Shown in pieces: positions 34,564 to 49,936 of a stretch of DNA of 64,000 nucleotides. This DNA is from Paracyclopina nana (Eukaryota > Arthropoda > Copepoda > Cyclopoida > Cyclopettidae). Location of the stretch: positions 4,340,001 to 4,404,000 of the forward strand of contig JAGUCH010000004.1 of the NCBI GenBank assembly GCA_019096065.1, given 5' to 3'. The notes under the pieces were generated by a model. It was given only the letters and a program-made list of their open reading frames with translations. It was not told the DNA's origin and searched no databases. The translations under genes and the position numbers were made by a program. The first letter of the stretch is position 1, and each line of letters begins with the position of its first letter.

Positions 34564-37370
34564 TTTTCGGAATTGAGCGGCAAGGGCCTTGGCTTTGAAA
34601 TGTGACGCTGCCGAAGAGACCAAAACTATCACACCTGACTTGACAAAGCCCAGCAAACATTGGGAGAAGAAGATGGCCGAGTACCACAAGCATGCTCCTC
34701 TATATGCCATATCCTCTTTGTGCTAGAAACATGGAAGCTCTTGCCACTGAAGTAGAAAATCTGCTGGCGGCCCAGGAAATGGCTTCATCCCTCTCAATTA
34801 TTCATTCAGAGCCTTAAGAGCAAAGAATCTCTTACTACTTTGCCATGCTGTCATCCACCGAGCTCAGAGAAAAATTGATTTCCAAACAACATTTGCGACG
34901 GGCCTTTGAAGCACAACAGGAGAGGGCAGCCACCGCATGAAAAAGTTTTTCCTTTCGCTACTGACCCTTTTGAATTTCAGCGGCCATCATCATTTTTGTG
35001 GCTTTGCCATCTAAGCCGGAGCTTGAAAGGAAGCTGAGGCCAGCAGCATTGTCATCCGCGGGGGAGGACAACCCTCTTAGGCATCGTTTGCTATGCGAAA
35101 CTTTTACAGATAATCCCGAGAAATGGTGTAAGTGCTCCTCTCCTTTTCTACACTATAGTTCTAAGCAAGGCTGCTGCTGTTTTAGCACATTTGCCATAAA
35201 AGCTGGGACGACAACGACGTATTGGAGCTATAGCTGGCCTGGCTTCTTCATAAAAATGCACTGTTTGCAAAACAACAACTGGGCTGGCATACACAGCAAG
35301 CTATATGACTGGATAAAGCTATATATCAAGACATGTACACATATTTTCATGCCTTGGCGAACTTTACGACGAAGCGGCCCAAATTGACCAGCTCTGCTAG
35401 ACGATGCGCGATGTGCTGTGTAGTTGGCTCATTCTCGCACTTTAATGAGCTGAATTTCAAGTGTTTGCAACTCTTCGCTGCTGCCAACGGAGACGAGTTA
35501 ATTTGAGAAAAGCAGCGAAAGAAGAAACTTTCCTACTAATGCCACATTGTACTGAAATGTACTCGCATTAAAGGGACTTACCACGCTGTTTCAAAAGCGT
35601 CCACTTCTGCTCCTCTGATCTAGCAGAAAAAAAGGCCAAAAAGTTGAGGTCCCTCGAGAGCAACTTGAAACGAAAGCAAAGGCTGCAGGATTGCACTTTC
35701 TTCGCACATTGTTCCCTATAGAGCTTATTTCATAAAAAGCCACTGACACTCGCACACACAACAGTTGTTCACGCCGCAAAGTCTGCTCAAAAACTGGAGG
35801 AGCGATGACGTGAGAATCGCGATTTGGCGCTCCCTTCCACGAGTAGTCCCATATACTACCAAGATTCTCTGCACACAAAACCGAAAAGTGTTGCTTTCCC
35901 TTGACAATTCGAGCCGCGAGCTGCGCCTTGGCTCCCCGTTTATGCTCATATCAACGCTGCTGTTGCGACGATGATCCTCCACGTGCTTCTGTTGTTATTA
36001 TGCCACTACAATTTCGCAAGAAAAATATGCACCACAAGAATTGGGATGCGCGCTCCTATTCTGACTGCAGCGAAAGATGAATCTCAAAGTCAGACGTGGA
36101 GACTTTCTGCTCCGTGTCATTTCGCCTTGAACTTTCAATTGGAACTAATCTTGTGACACACTTTGAATAACTTTCGGATATTTCATGTGGCTTTGCTATT
36201 ATAACTCCGTGTGTGTGCCACACTATGCCAACTAAATGCAATTTCGGGGCTCTAAGCCACAAAATCCTACATATTGCCATCATCATGGCAAAACATATAG
36301 CATGATATGAAAACGCAAGCAACAGCTCTTGGGTTTTTTTTACTTATTTGGGGAGAAAAATTGTGAGCGGGGCTTATGAGGATTTCCCCACCTCATGAGT
36401 CATAGTTGTCCCTTGCCTCCTGGGAATGCATAAATTCTGGTAATATAACAGCACTGACTACAGGCTGCATGCTCCAAGACAAATAGCTAGCGTGTAATAA
36501 AATGCAAATTGCCACAAAAGAAGTTGCTACTATTACGAGAAGGAAAAACCATGAATTCCCCCCCAACACCCGGACCCTCGGGCTTAAAGAGGCTATTTAC
36601 AACCTCCACGTGCAGAGCCCATAAAATGTCAATTCAAATGGGATTAAATTGTTGGAAATAGGAATTTCATCATCACATTTTACCTCAGATAAGGCCACGG
36701 AAGAGGAGCTTTTTCCATCATCAGGAGGGCGACAGTTGAAGGGCTCTAAAGGCTGTTTATAAATTATTGATCCCCACGTTGATCCAAGGCTATGAGGTCA
36801 CACACAGCTAAATTGTGTGTCTTCTTCATCCTCCTCCAATTCGATCTCATGGTCTTCCCTTCGTGGTTGGTAGCGGCTTCTTCTACTTGGTGAGCAAATA
36901 AATCACAAGTATCATCCTCCTCTACGGGTTTTTGTCCTTCACCAAAACGTGCCAAAAATGTAATGGCGTGAACTCCACCAATATGATTGATTTTGCTCTC
37001 TCTAAATTGGGCACACCAAAGAATTTTTCTCTCTTGAAAACTTTTTCAAGTCAAAGAGATCAGAATTTGAAAACTTACAAGCAGTAGCTGGAGCAGGAGA
37101 CTGGGAGCCATTTCCAGCAGGCTTTTCAGTTGCTAGCAGCCCTTTCTTCGGAAGCCTTCAAGAACACGGATCCTCAATTGCGAAAGCCTAAAATAATCAT
37201 GAGAATACTTGACTGGGAAAATGCTCTAAATTGAGGCGATGAATAAAAAGGAAATTGAGAGTTGCTTTCAGGTCTTACTTAACTTTCCGTTTCAAAGAGT
37301 TTTCCAGCTGATTCGTGCAAAGTCTATATAACAGTTTTCCGTCATTTTGAAACGGGGAAAAACTCACGCG
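34560..37370. other. gene-poor stretch
   Basis: Apart from the possible exon at 34981-35125, nothing is supported here. The right edge contains CTCACGCG (37363-37370), the left target-site duplication of the MITE that follows. Confidence 0.5.
34981..35125 (+). other. possible isolated coding exon
   Basis: A 145-nt interval is bounded by a good acceptor (TTTTGAATTTCAG) and a good donor (AAATG|GTAAGT) and is open in one frame reading SSAGEDNPLRHRLLCETFTD. No matching exon was found on either side and no family is recognised. Chance is a real alternative. Confidence 0.2.
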
Positions 37371-37861
37371 TAGTGATGGAACGAGTTTCAGCTTGGCTTG
37401 AAAGCTTGAAGCTGAAACCCAGCTTGAGCTACATAAGCAAAAAGCTTGGGATCGCTCGAACCAAATTTTGAAAAGCTTGAAAAAGCTTGAAACCCAAAAA
37501 TGCAAAGCTTGAAAAAGCTTGACACCCAAAAAAAACTTAATTCATTTTTAATCTTAAGAAAAAGGTCTGATTTTAAAGTTAACAAATAGTTAAGGGAATG
37601 CAGTACATAATCAAAGTTAAAGCTATTTCTGTCATTTTTTTTTTACATTTTTTGGGCAATTTTGTCAAATCTGGGGTGACTAATCACAATTTTTTATCTT
37701 AAAGTACTAAAAAAGTGAAAAGCTTGAAAAAAGCTTGAAATGTGAAATTTTGAGCTTGAAAAAGCTTGATAATAATTTTCAAAAGCTTGGGATCGCTCGA
37801 ACACTTTTCAAAAAGCTTGAAGCTTGATCAAGCTGAAAATTTCCGGCTCGTTCCATCACTA
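37371..37861. mobile_element. hAT-type MITE with intact 8-bp target-site duplication
   Basis: A 491-bp element begins TAGTGATGGAACGAG (37371-37385) and ends with its exact reverse complement CTCGTTCCATCACTA (37847-37861). It is flanked on both sides by the same octamer CTCACGCG (37363-37370 and 37862-37869). Eight-base duplications and ends of the form YARNG (here TAGTG) are the known hallmarks of the hAT superfamily. The interior is AT-rich, has many AAGCTTGAAA-type subrepeats and a direct repeat AAGCTTGGGATCGCTCGAAC near each end. It encodes no transposase, so it is non-autonomous. Exact termini and duplication suggest a fairly recent insertion. Confidence 0.88.
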
Positions 37862-38057
37862 CTCACGCGCTCTTGTTATGTTTATTTTTCTTAAGTACCC
37901 GTCGACTCGAAAAAGACCTTAAGCTTGATGAAAATTTTTTAGAGACATAAGTAGAGGAAAGCATAAAGAGTAATTGGCAATTGGCAGATGTTTTTTTTCA
38001 TAAAAATGAGCTCGTTTTTAGATCGGCAAAAAAACAGTTTCACTGGTTGTAAAGTAG

Positions 38058-38324
38058 TAGAGATGTAAGTAGCGTACATGCTGAGGGGTCTGAGAAGCGT
38101 TCGCGCTCAAACACCGCCAAAGAAACGTGGGCTTTTTAAAGTTTTACAGTCTAGAATAAGGGAATTCACAATGTTGAAGAAATTATATTGAAAGGAAGGT
38201 TATTTTAAAACCAGGAGCGGGGTGAAGAAGTTTTATTACCAAAATTGTCCATATTTTACCCTCTGGCAGTGTTTGAGCACGAGCGCTTCTCAGCCCCTCA
38301 GCATGTGCGTTACTTACATCTCTA
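38058..38324. mobile_element. second short terminal-inverted-repeat element
   Basis: About 267 bp. The left end TAGAGATGTAAGTAGCGTAC matches the reverse complement of the right end (TAGAGATGTAAGTAACGCAC), and the similarity runs on through CATGCTGAGGGG and GCTCAAACAC for about 65 bp with a few differences. TAGAG ends also fit a hAT-like element, but no 8-bp flanking duplication could be recognised, so it is older or of another superfamily. No coding capacity. Confidence 0.75.
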
Positions 38325-41300
38325 TTATTTTAACTGGTTGTGGACTTGTTGTCTCAGACTGTTTGACTGGTTAGTGATTACTGGTTAGTACTCTCGCTTC
38401 AGTGGAGGTTGCCAAATTGGCATAGGTAATTTTATTGAATCTGCGCATTGAGCAAAGACATGACGCTAATTAAGCAAAAACTTTAAAAAGTTATTTTAAA
38501 AATAAAATTTTTAAAAGGTAATTGTAAAGAAAGATGAAGGCTCTGAAGTTGAAGCAAATTATTTGGAGGTTTGCGCGCGTTGGCCTTGCAATGTCCAGTA
38601 ATCAGTTGTGATTCCATAACATATTATGGGCAGTCCAAAATGATCTTTTATTTCTAGTTGAGAAGATGTGCACCAGACAAAGTACTTTCACGGCAATTTT
38701 CTGTTGCAAACGTTCGTAGCACAATAGGTTTAAAGGCAGTACGCTCTTTGATTCTTCAAAAGTGCACTCAATTAATGAATCCTTGGTTTCCAGCCTAGCA
38801 CAGCAAAAAGTTCGGTGTCCATGCAGCTAGCAAAATTAACAATGCACTTTCTGCGTTCTCTTAAAACGTTTAAAGCTACCAGTAGCCACCAAAATCTACG
38901 GCTCTGCTAGCCATGCATTGAAAATCAGTTAACTGCGCAAGCTTGATCAATAAAAGTTTCCCGTACTTTCATTGAGATCATGGCTAAAACTAAAAAAAAA
39001 AAGATTTGCTATCACTTATCTTGCTATGTATCTAGAGCATTTGGGCTCCTATATTTATATTCATAGGGACCCATGCTTAAAGCCATTCAAGAATAGCCCT
39101 AATGTAGTTCCTAAAGCCTGTATACGTGCATTTACTGTATAAAGTGGGTTTTTTCACTTTTTGGAGCATCGCCGGTGATGAGGGTTTATTTTCTGGAAAT
39201 TCTCGGAATGCTTTTTTTGTTGCCATCATGATTGGCTCTTTCACCAAGGAGCTTTGAAAGAAGCTGACCTCCTCTGAGGACTGTTGATGTTTTCCTGAAG
39301 CAGCTTTCTTAAGTTTCTTCTAAGTAGCCACTAACTCCCTTTTGAATGATAACCCTTCCATAGGAAGATCATGGATTTCTCACTCTCACAATGGCATGTA
39401 ATGCTGGATAGAGAGTTGAGCACCTTGGTTCTGAAATACCATAAATCGACGTGGAAATATGACTTTTACAGCCATATAAGCAACTTCAAGGAAGCAAGCT
39501 GGCAAGGCTGCTGTTTTCATTTTATGCCAGCGTTCACAACCCAAGGCTATAGAAAGCTATGGAATGGAATTCGTACATTAGACCACTTATGAAACAAGAA
39601 TGTAATGAAATATGTGGCGTAATTACTCTTCATATTTTTTTTCTTCATCGAGCTGACTCCACCCCCAACAAAAATGATGGATGGCCCATAATCTCACAAG
39701 AATGCCGCACCACTAATAAAGCTACTCTTGAATCAAATTCTTCTGATGAACCTATTCAAACTTTTTTCCGTGGAAAGCCCCCGAAAGCAGGATTTGAACC
39801 GTGAGCTTTTCCCTTTGCAGCCAATTTAGCAGAGTAGCATAATATTTTAGGAAGGCATGCATACAAAGAAAGCTGCATTTTCTAGCCATCGATTTCGCGC
39901 GTGGTCCTTTAAAATTGACCATTTTAGAGCATGGTAGATCATTTAGGATCTTCTGTTGCACTTTACAAAAGCATGGAGCAAATCGCATTTCATCCAGAAA
40001 GATGTGCGCGTGAGAGGGAGGAGGAGAGGGTCTGGGTTTCTATGGGCTTTATTGGCAATTTCTTTTGAGGAGTCCAGAGGTATTTTTATGGATTAGCTCT
40101 TGGTGTGAAGAAGCGGCTCGCTCTCATCATTGCATCCCCTTGGTGACCAGATGGGTTCTGTCGCGAGCATTCATTGCAAATTGCCATCCATTCTGATGTC
40201 TGGCGGGATCTTTTCCACCCTGCAATACTACAGTGACCAGAACAAGTAATGGGATTACGATTCCATCTCATGAATTCACCACATCACTGAAAGGAGTTGA
40301 TGGAGTAGAGAAATTGGCCTTGTACTGGAAAAAAGACTCCTAGCTACTCGTGGAAAGGACCCATATGTGGCTACATTGCACCTGTGACCTCTAAGATATG
40401 AATAAAGGATCGTCGGTCAAGCCCGCCCCGAAAAAGGCCCATATAGCTATATATACGTAGCCATGGCCTCAAGATTGATGGTGTTTGGCTTGTCATTGAC
40501 ACAAAAGCCATATCCCAAATGTGATGCTAACTTTCTCACACGCGAGCTGGTGACATCATATCCAAAAAGGAGTGGCTGAAGAAAATCAATTAGGTCGGTG
40601 GGAATTTAGAGGCTTGAAGTAATTACCGCACCTTGCGGCGTAAGTCGCGATTGATGGCTTTGCTGCGGCTTAGCAAGATGGATGCGAAAATTTGACCATA
40701 GTAGTAAGAGATATAGCAGCACGTGACAATAAAACCTAGGAAGTCCCTTTTTACAGTCGGACAAAGTTGGCAGTGGAACTGGCTCTTTGGCAAGGCCATC
40801 CCGCTCTGGCTGCTCGCTAATTTTAGCAATGCCATAATCCGAACAAAGGACTGCTCCTACTAGCGAGGATATACGGTCAACCATGAATAATAAGGAACGA
40901 GCTTTTTTATAACTGAGCTAGCTGTACATGGCCGAGGATGGAGTTAATCACAATATTCAATCGGCTTTCGCTTGCGAGAAGAAAGTCTCCCCCCTTCGAA
41001 TATAGCTTCCATGCGAGCATGCTGGTACAGAGCATAATGTCTTGGCAAGAGTCGGATAGTAAATCCGTCTCAAATCCTCCTGCTCTGTACTGTGCGTAGG
41101 AACGACTACGACAAGGACGACAATGGCATAACTATTTTGAAGGCAAGAAGTTCTAGTTTTACTACTATTATGTGTGAGAGAGCATAATTCTCAAACTTAG
41201 CTAGGCCGAAAGGATGAAAGGAGTTGTCGTTGGAAGAGGGGGATTATGCCCAACTCCTTAGCCAGAGATCCGAGTATATAGGGCTGCTGAGGACAATTTT

Positions 41301-41646
41301 CCATTTGATTCTAATAAAGATTTAAAACGTCAGCTCGAGCTAACGCTCGCGTGCATAATGGAATCTTTTTACATTCACATCGTCAGCAAGAAGAAAAGGG
41401 AAGAAAAGAGATGATTGTGCGGCTTTTACTTCAAACAGCCACACTTACTACTAGAGAGAGCCCGCTAGAAAATCCAGCATTGAAGAAAATGGCCTTAGCA
41501 AAAATTAGTAGCGCTGCGCGCACAAGCGACGTAAGAAAAGCGGCACTAATGGCATTAGAGGATTTGCACGCTTAAATGAAGTTTGCTCGAAGTTTAGCTG
41601 CAGAAGTTTAGTTTTAATTTGCAGCAGAGGCGCATAATGATGGGTT
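38325..41646. other. intergenic, no gene recognised
   Basis: About 3.3 kb up to the RING1 3' end. A B-box-like GGTTCAAATCC on the minus strand near 39795 has no convincing tRNA fold around it. Only short, featureless open frames were seen. Confidence 0.5.
41613..41618 (-). terminator. poly(A) signal ATTAAA for RING1
   Basis: A minus-strand ATTAAA begins about 30 bases past the RING1 stop codon. No AATAAA is closer. Confidence 0.4.
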
Positions 41647-42792
41647 TCAAACGCGTTTGAACGAATACAGCATTTCCAAGGGCTTGTTGACCTTCCAGTA
41701 TTTCTCGTTCACTTGGGTCAGCGACAACGATGTCGTCAATGGAGTGATTTGGCCAGGTGCTGGAGACACATAAATGGTTAGATCCTTCACTGAGCCGCCA
41801 GAGGCAGAGGTGGATTCTTTGGAGGAGGCAGTTGCAGGCGATTGGTTGTTGGCCAGATCCAGGGCAATTCGCATGGCTAAGTACTTGCAGAGGTGCTCAA
41901 CTAGAGCCCTTGATGTGGTTTTGATGTAACGTGTGGCATTGTCCTTCATTGACTCAATCACCTCCTTTTGCTCAATGTCAGCTAGCATATCGGGGTGCAG
42001 CCTAAATACTATTTCTATCTCCTGTGAGGACGATCCAGAGGCGCCTGACTCGTCTGCATTTTCATCATTTACAGATGAGTTGAGCGAGGTTGGGGGCTTG
42101 ATTTTCTTCTTTTTCTTCGGGGGAGGAATTGGAGCATCTTCATAGTCTTCATTGTCTCTCCTCCTATCGCCAATAATTGGCGTCAAATGGGGTGAGTCAG
42201 GAAACTCTTCATTATTCTTTTTTCTATTCACTGCCTTGGCATGGGCCATTTGTGCTTTGATTCCGTCTGAAAACAGTTAATCGCGAGATGCTTTTTTGGC
42301 TAAAATTCCTTGTATTACCTTTGATAGAGGCAATGAAGTTTTGACTATGGCTGCGACTGATAGAATCCAAAATGCTTTCTTGGTGTGCCTCATATTCCTC
42401 TCGATTGGGGAAAATTTTCTCCACCAGCTGATCAAAATTAGGGTCAGGTCGCAATGATCGTTTTGAAACGAGCTTTTTTCTACACGTAGGACACTCCTTG
42501 TTACCAGATCTCAGTGCTGTTACAATGCATTCGGCACAAAATCTACAGGACAAAACACATTATGATTCAGAGACATAGACACGAAATAAGACTTTCGTTA
42601 CCGATGAAGACACTCTTTAGTGGTCATGGTGTTGGAGAGCATGTCAAGACAAATGGGACAAGTCAGTTCACTTTGGAGACTACGAGCTGAAACAGCAATT
42701 TCAGTCTCATCTGTGATGGCTTCTTGCGGAGTTCGATGAAGCTCATAAAGAGACAAATCCCAGGTTCGCTCAACTGGATCACTAGCCGACAT
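41647..42792 (-). CDS. RING1: RING1/Sce, Polycomb PRC1 E3 ubiquitin ligase
   Basis: Catalytic subunit of Polycomb repressive complex 1, which mono-ubiquitinates histone H2A in the nucleus. Three exons, 42792-42602, 42542-42319 and 42266-41647, give 344 aa in frame with clean GT-AG introns (42601-42543 and 42318-42267, both under 60 nt). The N-terminal RING is complete: Cys45, Cys48, Cys61, His63, Cys66, Cys69, Cys81, Cys84 (C3HC4), with CPICLDML and the [13 protein letters not shown] strand typical of RING1/RNF2. The [18 protein letters not shown] segment after the RING is equally typical. A Ser/acidic and poly-Lys linker follows ([12 protein letters not shown] near 190), then a C-terminal RAWUL (ubiquitin-like) domain from about 225, ending [14 protein letters not shown]. 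Length matches vertebrate RNF2. Confidence 0.96.
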
Positions 42793-43142
42793 GGCAGAGG
42801 CTTATTTGGAATGAGAACTTAAAAACAGGAAAACGAGCAATGAACAAGAAACGGCGACAATTCCGCAAGTTTTTCAATTCCGAACTCAATGTTGTTGTTT
42901 TCAGAGATGTCATTTGACGCTATCTGAGGTGCAAAAAGACGCCATATTAAATCGTCATTCTTTATAGAAAAGCGCCACAATTTATTTAATGTTAGTCTCA
43001 ATATTCACAGATAACACTGCAATCTTGTAGTAAAAGAAAAACATCAAGTTCGTATGTAGCCTCCTTGTGAATGAAACTGTAAAATTAAATCGTATTCTTA
43101 AAAGTATTTTGAAGAAAAGCTCTTTAAAATTCCTTTTATTTT
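42793..43142. other. RING1 5' flank / MTG1 3' end
   Basis: 350 bp between two minus-strand genes. A minus-strand AATAAA (43140-43135) lies only about 3 bases past the MTG1 stop. The rest presumably holds the RING1 promoter; no TATA box is evident. Confidence 0.4.
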
Positions 43143-47130
<3,988 letters not shown>

Positions 47131-47413
47131 ATGTGTTGGTAAATAAATATAAGCGAGGTTGTGGGTTTTTTCCGCCAAACCGTTGCGGTCATCGATTACT
47201 CTCGGCCGTTTGAGTCGTGGGCGGCCGGCCGAGGGCAGCCGGGCGTTCGCTTTCCGCAATCGACAGCTGAAACTGATTCAAGGCTGGCCCCGTCGTCAGC
47301 AGCAGCGTGATCACCTTTGGCGTTTATTTACTATATTTGTAGTCAAGAAGTCGACTTGAGGCTCCGGAGATCCGTGATTCCAGGTGCGTTGAAGCAGCTC
47401 ATCATCGTCCACC
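47131..47413. promoter_or_regulatory. bidirectional promoter of MTG1 and Elongin B
   Basis: The two start codons diverge across 283 bp. The interval is GC-rich (GGCGGCCGGCCGAGG near 47220) and lacks a clear TATA box, as is common for housekeeping pairs. Confidence 0.5.
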
Positions 47414-47850
47414 ATGGACGTGTTCCTCATGATCCGGCGCAAAAAGTCCACCTTATTCTTGGACGCCAAAGAGAACACGACCGTCGCTGAACTCAAACGA
47501 ATGATCGAAGGCATCACCAAGAAACCACCGGTGGACCAGAGGCTCTTCAATAAGGACGACGTGGTAAGTGAAGCTTTTTCCCTTTTTTCTTTAGAATCGC
47601 CGCGCCGTGAGTCAGCACTTAATCTGTTGCTGCTTTCTAGATTATGGAGGATGACAAGACTCTTGCCGACTACGGACTGACCTCGAGCATGGCCAGGGCT
47701 CAATCTCCTGCGGAGGTTGGCTTGGCCTTCGCTATGGAGGGCGGGATTTTTGAGGATCTGGAAAAGACGCCGTACTCTTCTCCACCGGAGCTGCCAGATG
47801 TAATGAAACCAGGACAAGAGGCCACCACACAAGAGACCACGACTGCTTGA
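47414..47850 (+). CDS. ELOB: Elongin B
   Basis: Ubiquitin-like adaptor that pairs with Elongin C in the RNA polymerase II elongation factor SIII and in Cullin-2/5 (VHL, SOCS-box) ubiquitin ligases. Two exons, 47414-47563 and 47641-47850, split by a 77-nt GTAAGT...CTTTCTAG intron, give 119 aa, against 118 in human. The start MDVFLMIRRKKSTLFLDA, the linker QSPAEVGLAF, and above all the C-terminal SSPPELPDVMKP motif identify it. The ATG at 47414 is the conserved family start. It diverges from MTG1 and converges on the F-box gene downstream. Confidence 0.97.
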
Positions 47851-48257
47851 TCTTAATCTTGAGCTTCGACTGCAGAAGTCTTTAAAGTCACGACACTTAT
47901 TATTATCGTAATACTGTTTGTGAGTGTAAGCAGCAAAATTGATTTTCTTCATTTTCCGCCCCCTCCTTCTTTTTCCGATTGATCCCCTCTCATCACTTTT
48001 TCTTATCAGTTCTTCTGCTAGGGTAGCTGCTTGTACCAGGACACATCATTCTACTCTTAATATATTAGAGCTATTGCTATTTCCATATGCGGTTCCTGGG
48101 GACCCAACAACAGCACACCTATACATGAAATCTCAACTCATCCTGCTACTACCCGCAACTTCTATGTCGACGTTTTATATTATGGAAAAAAATCAACAAC
48201 AATAAAGCAGGAAAAATCTATCCTCTAAGTTGTCAATATGTAAGTGTCATCATCATA
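47851..48257. other. Elongin B 3' UTR, convergent with the F-box gene
   Basis: Holds the Elongin B 3' UTR up to the AATAAA at 48201. The 3' end of the F-box gene on the other strand begins at 48258, so the two transcripts probably overlap tail to tail. Confidence 0.5.
48201..48206 (+). terminator. poly(A) signal AATAAA for Elongin B
   Basis: Canonical AATAAA about 350 bases past the Elongin B stop. Confidence 0.6.
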
Positions 48258-49836
48258 TCACAGGCTTAAGAAATCCAGCATGCACAGCTCGTCCCGCGTG
48301 GCATTCAGCAACTTGGTTGGGGTGATGGCTAAAATCCCTGGGGTTCTGTCGTTGATGCCATCCAGTGCAAAGCTGCATTTTTGAGCACAGTACAAGTAAT
48401 CGTTGTCATCCATAGGCTGCTCGTCCAAGCGGATGATCAAAGCGCCGAAACTTTTCCTATTGACACAGTACGTATGCAAAATAACGCAGTGCTCGTTGAT
48501 CTTCACGTCACACACACGCATGCTCTCCGTGCTCCCACTAAGCGTTGAGTTGATGTAGTCCAGGTTGATCTTAGGCATTGCCACGTTCACCATATTGGCA
48601 TCGGCATCAAAGCGGTACACAATTTGACTTGATATGTTCTTGCACACGGTGCCAACCATATTCTTGTAAACGCCCAAATAGCTGAAAGTATTTTTGGGCT
48701 CAGATAAGCCAGGTGGAGACTCTGCCAGGTCAACCCTGAATTTGGCAACCCCGCTCTCAGCCTCCCACACAAGCAGACATCTCCTATTCAAAAGTCCATA
48801 TACGAGTCCCTCGCTGACGGCCACCTTTTCAAACCATCGAAATGGACAGAAAGAAGTATTGGGGAGCAGAAACTTTTGGGTCTCCTTTCTCACGTTCCAC
48901 ACACAGACTGCAGGAGAATTATCTCTGGACATTTTACCTAAAGGAAATAATTCGAAATTCAGCGCCAAAGCACATTTTTGTAGGGTACCCACCTGGTATT
49001 GCCAAGTGTTTTCCATCACCAGCAATCTCTTCGTGAGGGTAACGCATTTCCTCCACAAGTGGCAAAGAGTGCAGCTTGTCGTACGTACGAATATCATGAG
49101 CTACAATTGTGTTGCTCAGAAGGTCAAATTTGTAGACATGACGACCAAAAATACGCATCAAAGGGAACTGGCCCCAATCTTGACTTCGGTCACGCCATAG
49201 CTCTCGAAATTCGGAATTAGGGCTGAGGTCGATCGCAATCAGCTCTTGAGGTGTGTCTTCACCTATCCCATTGAAGCATAGCACAGCTGTGAACTTAGCT
49301 ACCAGGATTGCACACAAATCAAGGTTGAAAATAGTGTCCGCTTGCAGCTCAAAGTTCAGCGTCTTCTTTTGAGATGTATGGAAACCGTATCCTCTCAAGT
49401 CATAGACAGTCATCGCCCATTGCTTTCGAGTGATTCTACCTTCCAGCAGAGTTAAAGGCTCGGCCATCACCAACTGTCGGGTATCATGACCGACGATGCA
49501 AGCCTCTGAAAAGGGAAGCCTGTGCTCCTTGAAGGAGCAGTTTTTCCAATTATTTGCAACATACAAGTGTAAGAGATAGGAGTGTTTTTCCTTGGCGTGA
49601 TAGTGCTCAAGCTTCGAACTGCACTTTGCGCTCAGCGTTCTTGAGAAGCTGACAATGTCACTTTCTTTGACAATCTTTTCTTTTCGCATGAGGAGCACCC
49701 AAAGGTGGTCGCACCCCAGGAGGTAAAAGAATCTCTGACAAACGTGACTGAGAGCAACCACATCTTTTCCTCTAAGAAACCTGGTGATATGCAGTATGAG
49801 CTCTTCTGGCAAGTCTTTCATGGTAGCACCAGCCAT
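48258..49836 (-). CDS. F-box protein, substrate unknown
   Basis: Probable substrate receptor of an SCF (Skp1-Cullin1-F-box) ubiquitin ligase. Exons 49836-48993 and 48937-48258 join in frame to 507 aa across a 55-nt intron. The N-terminus (residues about 6-50) is an F-box: DLPEELILHITRFLRGKDVV, then LSHVCQRFFYLLGCDHLWVL. The remaining 450 residues repeat short hydrophobic and aromatic strands (for example QWAMTVYDLRGYGF, VCVWNVRKETQKFLLP, LVWEAESGVAKFRVDL) that suggest a beta-propeller, but I see no clear WD or Kelch consensus and assign no subfamily. The ATG at 49836 lies directly behind an acceptor (TTGTTTCAG|AG), so a 5' UTR exon upstream is likely and would fall in the 100 bp before, or inside, the B4GALT7 gene. 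Confidence 0.85.
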
Positions 49837-49936
49837 CTCTGAAACAATATACGGTAGAGATGTTAAAAGCTTAGAATAGCATTTGAGATAAAAGAGAGTG
49901 GAAGGAACCAAGCTTCGCATTTGAGTATAACAGGGC

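Noticed and set aside
39775-39850. tRNA-like B box GGTTCAAATCC on the minus strand
   Set aside because: No A box at the right distance and no pairing acceptor or anticodon stem could be drawn.
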